From: Clostridiales bacterium
GTDB lineage: Bacteria; Bacillota; Clostridia; Oscillospirales; Ruminococcaceae
Direction of reading: 5' to 3'
NCBI GenBank assembly: GCA_019423685.1
Contig: JAHZAY010000003.1
Location: 124,001 to 188,000 of the forward strand
Length of the DNA stretch: 64,000 nucleotides
Shown here: in pieces, positions 59,807 through 64,000 of the stretch
How the letters are laid out: each line of letters begins with the position of its first letter
How positions within the stretch are numbered: position 1 is the first letter of the stretch
The notes under the pieces: model-generated
Told to the model about the DNA's origin: nothing
Database searches by the model: none
What the model saw: the letters and a program-made list of their open reading frames with translations, nothing else
Translations under genes and position numbers: made by a program

Positions 59807-60823
59807 TCAATCCACCACGTACTGCGCCTTTCCCTTTTGCCGGCAAGCATCGGAAAAGACCTGCACACAGCGGTCCGGATGGCGCAGCGTATCCAACATC
59901 ACCTTTTGGCCAAAAGCATCATAAATGCAGCCCCATACCTCATTGCCAAAGGTATACATCCGGCTCTGCAGCAGCTGTTTTCCGGGATGCTGCGGGTCTA
60001 AATAGGGGCTTTGCCAGTACTCCTGCATCTCCCTCTCCAGCGCTTCCCGATCCATCCTTCCCTCCCGCAGGCGATGGATGGTATCGGCAAAATGTTTCCA
60101 GGTATTCTCAAAATCTGCGTTGAGCAGCGCGATCGTCTCTTCATCCAGCCCGCGGTTGACCTGAGCCGGGCAGATCGAATCGGAAAGAACCCCTTGCGCA
60201 AAGTTTGCAAATTTGATCGCCAAGCCTTCTCCTGCCAGAAAGAAACAGAACTCCCCTTCCAACGTGCTGGCATTTCCCTCCCCATACAGCCGGGTAAACA
60301 GAATGTGGTGCAGCTCATGCTGAAAGGTCGACTGAATTTCTTGAAGGTAGTTTTCTCCGATCAGCTGCAAAAAATCCATGTGCATCCTATCGCCATACGG
60401 ATACCCAAAGGAAGGGCCTATCCCCAAAGTGATGACCAGCCCAACGGTTCCCAGCTCCACCGGCCCATAGCACCGCTCCATGACCTGCTGTGTCTTTTGC
60501 TCAAAGCCTTGTGCCAAAACCGCTTGCAGTTGAGAATAGCCCTCCCGATACTTTTGCGGGTGTTCCAGCGCATCCTTCCACAAAAAATGGTGCTGTTGCA
60601 GCGCCAGATTTTGAATCTGCTCCTCCTGCACCTGCGGAAGGTTCAGCAGGTATTCCCGAAATTCTTCCCGCGTCACCCTCTTTTTGTACCGCGCAAATTC
60701 AAATGCATAGTCTTCACTCTCCAACATCCTCTCCAGCGCTTCCCGGTCTGCCTGCCCCTCTGCCAGCTTTTCCAGCCATGTCAGCATCGGCAAAACCTGC
60801 GCCTGATGTACCACAACCTTCAT
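59807..60823 (-). CDS. Zinc-peptidase-like protein with HELHH motif (DUF5700/DUF2268-like)
   Basis: 338 aa, no signal peptide. QHELHHILF at about residue 165 is an HExxH zinc site and FFLAGEGLAIKFANFA further on supplies the downstream Glu expected of gluzincin-type enzymes. Helical N-terminal 130 residues. This resembles putative zinc-dependent peptidases of the DUF2268/DUF5700 type, from memory. Substrate unknown; likely cytosolic. AAAGGAA precedes ATG. Confidence 0.7.
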   Translation of the reverse strand: MKVVVHQAQVLPMLTWLEKLAEGQADREALERMLESEDYAFEFARYKKRVTREEFREYLLNLPQVQEEQIQNLALQQHHFLWKDALEHPQKYREGYSQLQAVLAQGFEQKTQQVMERCYGPVELGTVGLVITLGIGPSFGYPYGDRMHMDFLQLIGENYLQEIQSTFQHELHHILFTRLYGEGNASTLEGEFCFFLAGEGLAIKFANFAQGVLSDSICPAQVNRGLDEETIALLNADFENTWKHFADTIHRLREGRMDREALEREMQEYWQSPYLDPQHPGKQLLQSRMYTFGNEVWGCIYDAFGQKVMLDTLRHPDRCVQVFSDACRQKGKAQYVVD

Positions 60824-60855
60824 GCACCTTTTTCCTTTCTTCTATTGTCCCTATC

Positions 60856-60896
60856 AAAAAAAGCTGCTGCACTTTCAATAAGGCAGCAGCTTTTTT
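60856..60896 (-). terminator. Terminator after the zinc-ribbon gene
   Basis: AAAAAAGCTGCTGC and GCAGCAGCTTTTTT around a 12-base loop. Confidence 0.92.
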
Positions 60897-60900
60897 CCTC

Positions 60901-61395
60901 TTACAGCTTTTGTTCGATCAGGGGATCTTCGTGATTTTCCGTTTCCTCGGTGCCTTTTTCCTCCGGCTTTTCCTCTGCTTTAGCAGTCTCCTGCGGCTGC
61001 GGCTCCTCTGGAATCACTACACCGGTCTCCTCCTGCAATACCATTCCACATCTGGAGCAGAAGTGCGCGTCGGTCGCGCAGGAAGCGCCACAGTTCGGGC
61101 ACTTTTTGACCTTGCGGATCTCCTCGCGTTTGGCCTGCAGCTGAGCCAACTGCTCGAGCAGCGCATCGGCCTGCTCCACCAGCTCGCTGATCTCCAGCTC
61201 ATTGTCGGTGCCAAGCTTTCTGGTGCTGTAGACAAGCGAACCGATCTTTTCATAGCAGTTTGCAAGGTCCGCATTGACCGAAACTTCCTGAATCTTCAGC
61301 TTAGAAGCTTCCACCATCTCCTCGGTCTTTTTGCCCGCTACGTTGGCCACCGAGATTGCTTTATCCAGCAGGGAATTGAAAGAATTGATACTCAT
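60901..61395 (-). CDS. Zinc-ribbon protein with coiled-coil N terminus
   Basis: 164 aa. Residues 1-95 are helical and coiled-coil-like (SLLDKAISVANVAGKKTEEM, ADALLEQLAQLQAKREEIRK). A zinc ribbon follows (CPNCGAS then CSRCGMV). The last 40 residues are a Glu/Pro-rich acidic tail. Common in Clostridia as an uncharacterised zinc-ribbon protein. It lies 39 bases after the uridine-kinase-like gene on the same strand. Confidence 0.8.
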   Translation of the reverse strand: MSINSFNSLLDKAISVANVAGKKTEEMVEASKLKIQEVSVNADLANCYEKIGSLVYSTRKLGTDNELEISELVEQADALLEQLAQLQAKREEIRKVKKCPNCGASCATDAHFCSRCGMVLQEETGVVIPEEPQPQETAKAEEKPEEKGTEETENHEDPLIEQKL

Positions 61396-61434
61396 GGAAA
61401 TTGCTCCTTTCTCATCTGTAAATTTTTGTGTATG

Positions 61435-62421
61435 TCATTGATTTGTGCGCGTATCTGGTTGTGGAACCTTTGGACCGATAAATTCTCGCACAACGCTGTC
61501 CTGCGGGATGGCGTCGGTGTTGTTGATGTCAAAAAATTCGTCGAGCCGCTGGTATAGGTCATCCAACTTGCGATAATGCTCCGGCGCGATGCCACGCCGG
61601 TCCTCCAAGAAGGGCAGCAGATAGCTGTGGAAGATGTTGGGTTCATAGTCGAGGGTCGTATCCAATTTAAATTTTGCGCTGTCGCGGAAGGGGTTGATAT
61701 ATGCCGATTCCCCCTCACAAACTTCGTCCCACATCGCCATCGTCTCTTCCGGCAAGGTGTTTCGTGTAAAGCGATCGCGCACCATCCGGCGCATCAGGCG
61801 CACATCCTGTGGCGTCAAGATGACCCGATCGTGGTCGGTGAAGCGGGAACGCACGCTCGCAAAAATTCTGGTCACCTTATCTTCTCCCACCAGCTGAGTG
61901 AGCAGTGGATTTAATCCGTGCAGCCCCTCGATGATGACAACGTCGTCCTCACCGGCCACAACTTCCTGTTCACGTCCGCTCACCCGCTCCCGCACATGAA
62001 AATCAAAGATCGGGATGCTGGTTCTTCCGGTCTGAATGAGCTGTTCAATGCAGCGGTTGATGCGATCAATGTCCAGCGCATAGATGCTCTCAAAGTCGGG
62101 CTTTCCCTTTCGGTTGAGCGGCGTCTGCTCGGTGGCAAGATAAAAGTCGTCGAGGGAGATCACCGTCGCCTTTCTGCCACAACCGGAAAAGTGGCGCGCC
62201 AAGGTGTGCGCTGTGGTGGTCTTGCCGGAAGCGGAGGGTCCAGCCAGACAGATCACCGTCGCTTGCCCGCGGGTATTTTCCATCTGTTCCACCACCTGGC
62301 GGAGCTGATGGTGATAAAACGATTCTGCCTCGTCAATTAGCTGAAAATAATTCTGGACGGCCTGTTGGTTGACCTCGTCCTTTTCAATCCTCCCGTAGTG
62401 GAAGGGGTCTATTTTCCTCAA
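61435..62421 (-). CDS. Uridine kinase / phosphoribulokinase-family nucleoside kinase
   Basis: 328 aa. Walker A GPSASGKTTTAHTLA at about residue 60, DDFYLATEQTP and VIIEGLHGLNPLL follow the uridine-kinase pattern. An extra 50-residue N-terminal helix region and a 110-residue C-terminal extension make it longer than Udk (about 210 aa), as in the large clostridial homologues. Start TTG at 62421 with GGTGG upstream. It overlaps the end of hemZ by 38 bases, so the two are translationally linked. Confidence 0.85.
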   Translation of the reverse strand: MRKIDPFHYGRIEKDEVNQQAVQNYFQLIDEAESFYHHQLRQVVEQMENTRGQATVICLAGPSASGKTTTAHTLARHFSGCGRKATVISLDDFYLATEQTPLNRKGKPDFESIYALDIDRINRCIEQLIQTGRTSIPIFDFHVRERVSGREQEVVAGEDDVVIIEGLHGLNPLLTQLVGEDKVTRIFASVRSRFTDHDRVILTPQDVRLMRRMVRDRFTRNTLPEETMAMWDEVCEGESAYINPFRDSAKFKLDTTLDYEPNIFHSYLLPFLEDRRGIAPEHYRKLDDLYQRLDEFFDINNTDAIPQDSVVREFIGPKVPQPDTRTNQ

Positions 62422-63907
62422 AGAATTTCACCACCCTATCCTTTCTTCTTAAAATTTCGTCGAAGTGCTCGACGTACTCAAAGGGGTATTTGTAGTTGAA
62501 GATTCTCTCCAGCTTGCCGGTGCGGTTGGATTTTAATTTAGTCACCGCTCCCCCGCCTGCTGCCAAAATTGTCTGCGTTTCGTCCATGATGTAGATGTTG
62601 TAGCGCCCCTCATAGCCCGGCTTGCAGTAACCGGTATTTTCCAGATTCCCCAGTGTATTGCGCTGCTTGTAAAGATAGTACGGCTGCCAACCATATTCGA
62701 TCAGCGCCTTCTGCGCATAGGAGACCATCTGTCCCACCTCTTGGCCCAGTTGCAGGGCTTTGAGGCGCTCCTCCCAGCTGGTGCCAAAATTTGCACTGCG
62801 CTTGATGGAGAGGGTGTGCACGGTGATATTTTCCGGGTTGAGGGCGATGATCTTATCTACCGTCTGCCGGAAGCTCTCCACCGTCTCCCCGGGAAGTCCG
62901 GCAATCAAATCCATGTTGATGTCGTCAAAGCCTTCCTCCCGCGCCATCTGGAAACAGTCGATGATCTGCTGGGCGGTGTGCTTTCTGCCAATTCCGGCAA
63001 GCACCTGATCGTTTAACGTCTGGGGATTGATGCTGATGCGGGTGACGTTGTGGGCGCGCAGAACCCGCAGCTTTTCCCGGTCGATGGTGTCCGGGCGGCC
63101 GGCCTCCACCGTATATTCCTTTAAACGGGACAGGTCAAAGTTTTTCTCCACCGCGGTGCAGATCTGTTCGAGCTGGGCAGCCGAGAGGATGGTCGGGGTG
63201 CCGCCGCCAAAATAGACGGTGGTGAGGGAAAGCTCGGTCTGGGCCATCTTTTGTGCGATGCAGGCGAGCTCGTCGCACAGGCGGTCGACATAAACCGGCA
63301 GGATATCCCGCGCACGCTTGCTGGTGATGTCGTGGGAGACAAAGGAGCAATAGCTGCACCGGGACGGGCAAAACGGAATGGAGATATACAGACTGTAGGT
63401 GTCGTCGGTGGCCTCCTTGAGAATGGGCGCCTCATTGCGCGCAGTCTGCAAGGCCAGGTCAATCTTCTCGTCGGTGACATAGAAGTGCTGTGAAAAGTCG
63501 CGCGCCACCATTTCCTCACTCATGCCCGCATCCAGCCGCTTATGGAACAGCTTGATCGGGCGCACCCCGGTCAGCATCCCCCACGCCGGATGGGTGCCGG
63601 TTGCCTGGCACAGCAGGGTAAAGAGCATATCGCTCATCCGGTACTCCGCCTGCTCATAGGGGCCGTGCGGATTGGAAGGGATGGTGCGGCAAAGCGAATT
63701 TTCTTCACCGTTTAGCCGCACCGTGACCTTCATCAGGCCATGTTGGAGGCGAGTTTCAATATAGTCCTCCTGCATCTGGTCGCTTTGGGGCGAAAATTCG
63801 GTATCGGCGGGATACTCGGTGGTCACAATCTTTTCGTCCGGGAAAAACAGCATCGCGATGCACTCCGCCTCATATTTCATATTGTGTCCAACTGTTCTGA
63901 TCTTCAT
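62384..63907 (-). CDS. hemZ: Coproporphyrinogen-type radical SAM oxidase HemZ
   Basis: 507 aa. The anaerobic coproporphyrinogen III oxidase-like family. N-terminal 165 residues are the HemZ-specific region; the radical SAM motif CPSRCSYCSF comes at about residue 177, followed by TVYFGGGTPTIL and NMDLIAGLPGE. HemZ is implicated in anaerobic haem synthesis, but HemW-like haem-chaperone activity cannot be excluded. AAGGAG precedes ATG. The C terminus overlaps the nucleoside kinase. Bases 63908-64000 hold only its ribosome site and AT-rich leader. Confidence 0.92.
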   Translation of the reverse strand: MKIRTVGHNMKYEAECIAMLFFPDEKIVTTEYPADTEFSPQSDQMQEDYIETRLQHGLMKVTVRLNGEENSLCRTIPSNPHGPYEQAEYRMSDMLFTLLCQATGTHPAWGMLTGVRPIKLFHKRLDAGMSEEMVARDFSQHFYVTDEKIDLALQTARNEAPILKEATDDTYSLYISIPFCPSRCSYCSFVSHDITSKRARDILPVYVDRLCDELACIAQKMAQTELSLTTVYFGGGTPTILSAAQLEQICTAVEKNFDLSRLKEYTVEAGRPDTIDREKLRVLRAHNVTRISINPQTLNDQVLAGIGRKHTAQQIIDCFQMAREEGFDDINMDLIAGLPGETVESFRQTVDKIIALNPENITVHTLSIKRSANFGTSWEERLKALQLGQEVGQMVSYAQKALIEYGWQPYYLYKQRNTLGNLENTGYCKPGYEGRYNIYIMDETQTILAAGGGAVTKLKSNRTGKLERIFNYKYPFEYVEHFDEILRRKDRVVKFFEENRPLPLRED

Positions 63908-64000
63908 CTGCTGTTTTTTCTCCTTATAAAAGAAGGGGCCTTTTTCCAGTCTCGAAAAATGGAGTTGGCCATTCCGCTTTCAGGAAAAATCTCCCCTCTT

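Noticed and set aside
1..64000. tRNA, rRNA, tmRNA, sortase or intact transposase genes
   Set aside because: I found no T-loop GGTTCGAATCC-type signatures, rRNA segments, sortase TLxTC motif or transposase-like frame. A sortase for the NPxTG proteins must be elsewhere.

Overview
The window looks like chromosome from a Gram-positive, anaerobic, spore-forming Clostridia of the Oscillospiraceae/Ruminococcaceae type. The evidence is a glgB-glgC-glgD-glgA glycogen cluster (GlgD is typical of Firmicutes), SpoVG, a BofA-like protein, CotF-type coat proteins, the oxygen-independent HemZ, coaX, and many AGGAGG-type ribosome sites with ATG, GTG and TTG starts. The DNA is moderately GC-rich with short intergenic spaces and strong hairpin terminators. 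I saw no rRNA, tRNA, CRISPR array or intact transposase.

Layout. 0-7 kb: the end of an ATPase-like gene, then the glycogen operon. 7-20 kb: housekeeping genes (gap, fatty-acid kinase FakA with an Asp23/Gls24 partner, an RluA-type pseudouridine synthase, a YmdB-type phosphodiesterase, coaX plus an ECF S-component divergent from coaBC), an orphan peptide-binding lipoprotein, a histidine-kinase-like protein without its phospho-acceptor histidine and a CPBP protein without key catalytic residues. 21-25 kb: an accessory-looking block with a phosphoesterase, a triple-hairpin element, a cytidylate-kinase-like gene, a MATE exporter and its MarR regulator with two matching operators. 25-34 kb: GrpB, a TPR-hydrolase, an EamA half-transporter, aspA divergent from malic enzyme, an AAC(6')-like acetyltransferase, a zinc-ribbon/DnaJ-finger membrane protein and trmO. 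34-38.5 kb: LysR divergent from a MarR plus heterodimeric ABC exporter operon with a perfect 12+12 bp operator. 38.5-47.9 kb: rlmD, a radical SAM/SPASM enzyme, a second orphan peptide-binding protein, folC, ridA, murC and spoVG. 50-53.7 kb: BofA-like, Nudix, CotF-type coat genes and rnr. 60-64 kb: a zinc-peptidase-like protein, a zinc-ribbon protein, a uridine-kinase-like protein and hemZ.

The most unusual content is a modular secreted/surface protein family between 48.0 and 59.7 kb. Three members (402, 658 and 93 aa) carry an NPxTG-AED-(F/V)VG sorting signal. A 146-aa secreted protein consists of one copy of the domain that precedes that tail. The 93-aa protein is little more than signal peptide, tail and sorting signal. 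Between them lies a secreted protein made of about 21 near-perfect 12-residue repeats. The 658-aa gene and the repeat gene use codons like gap, aspA and malic enzyme, so they are probably abundant proteins. No sortase is in the window.
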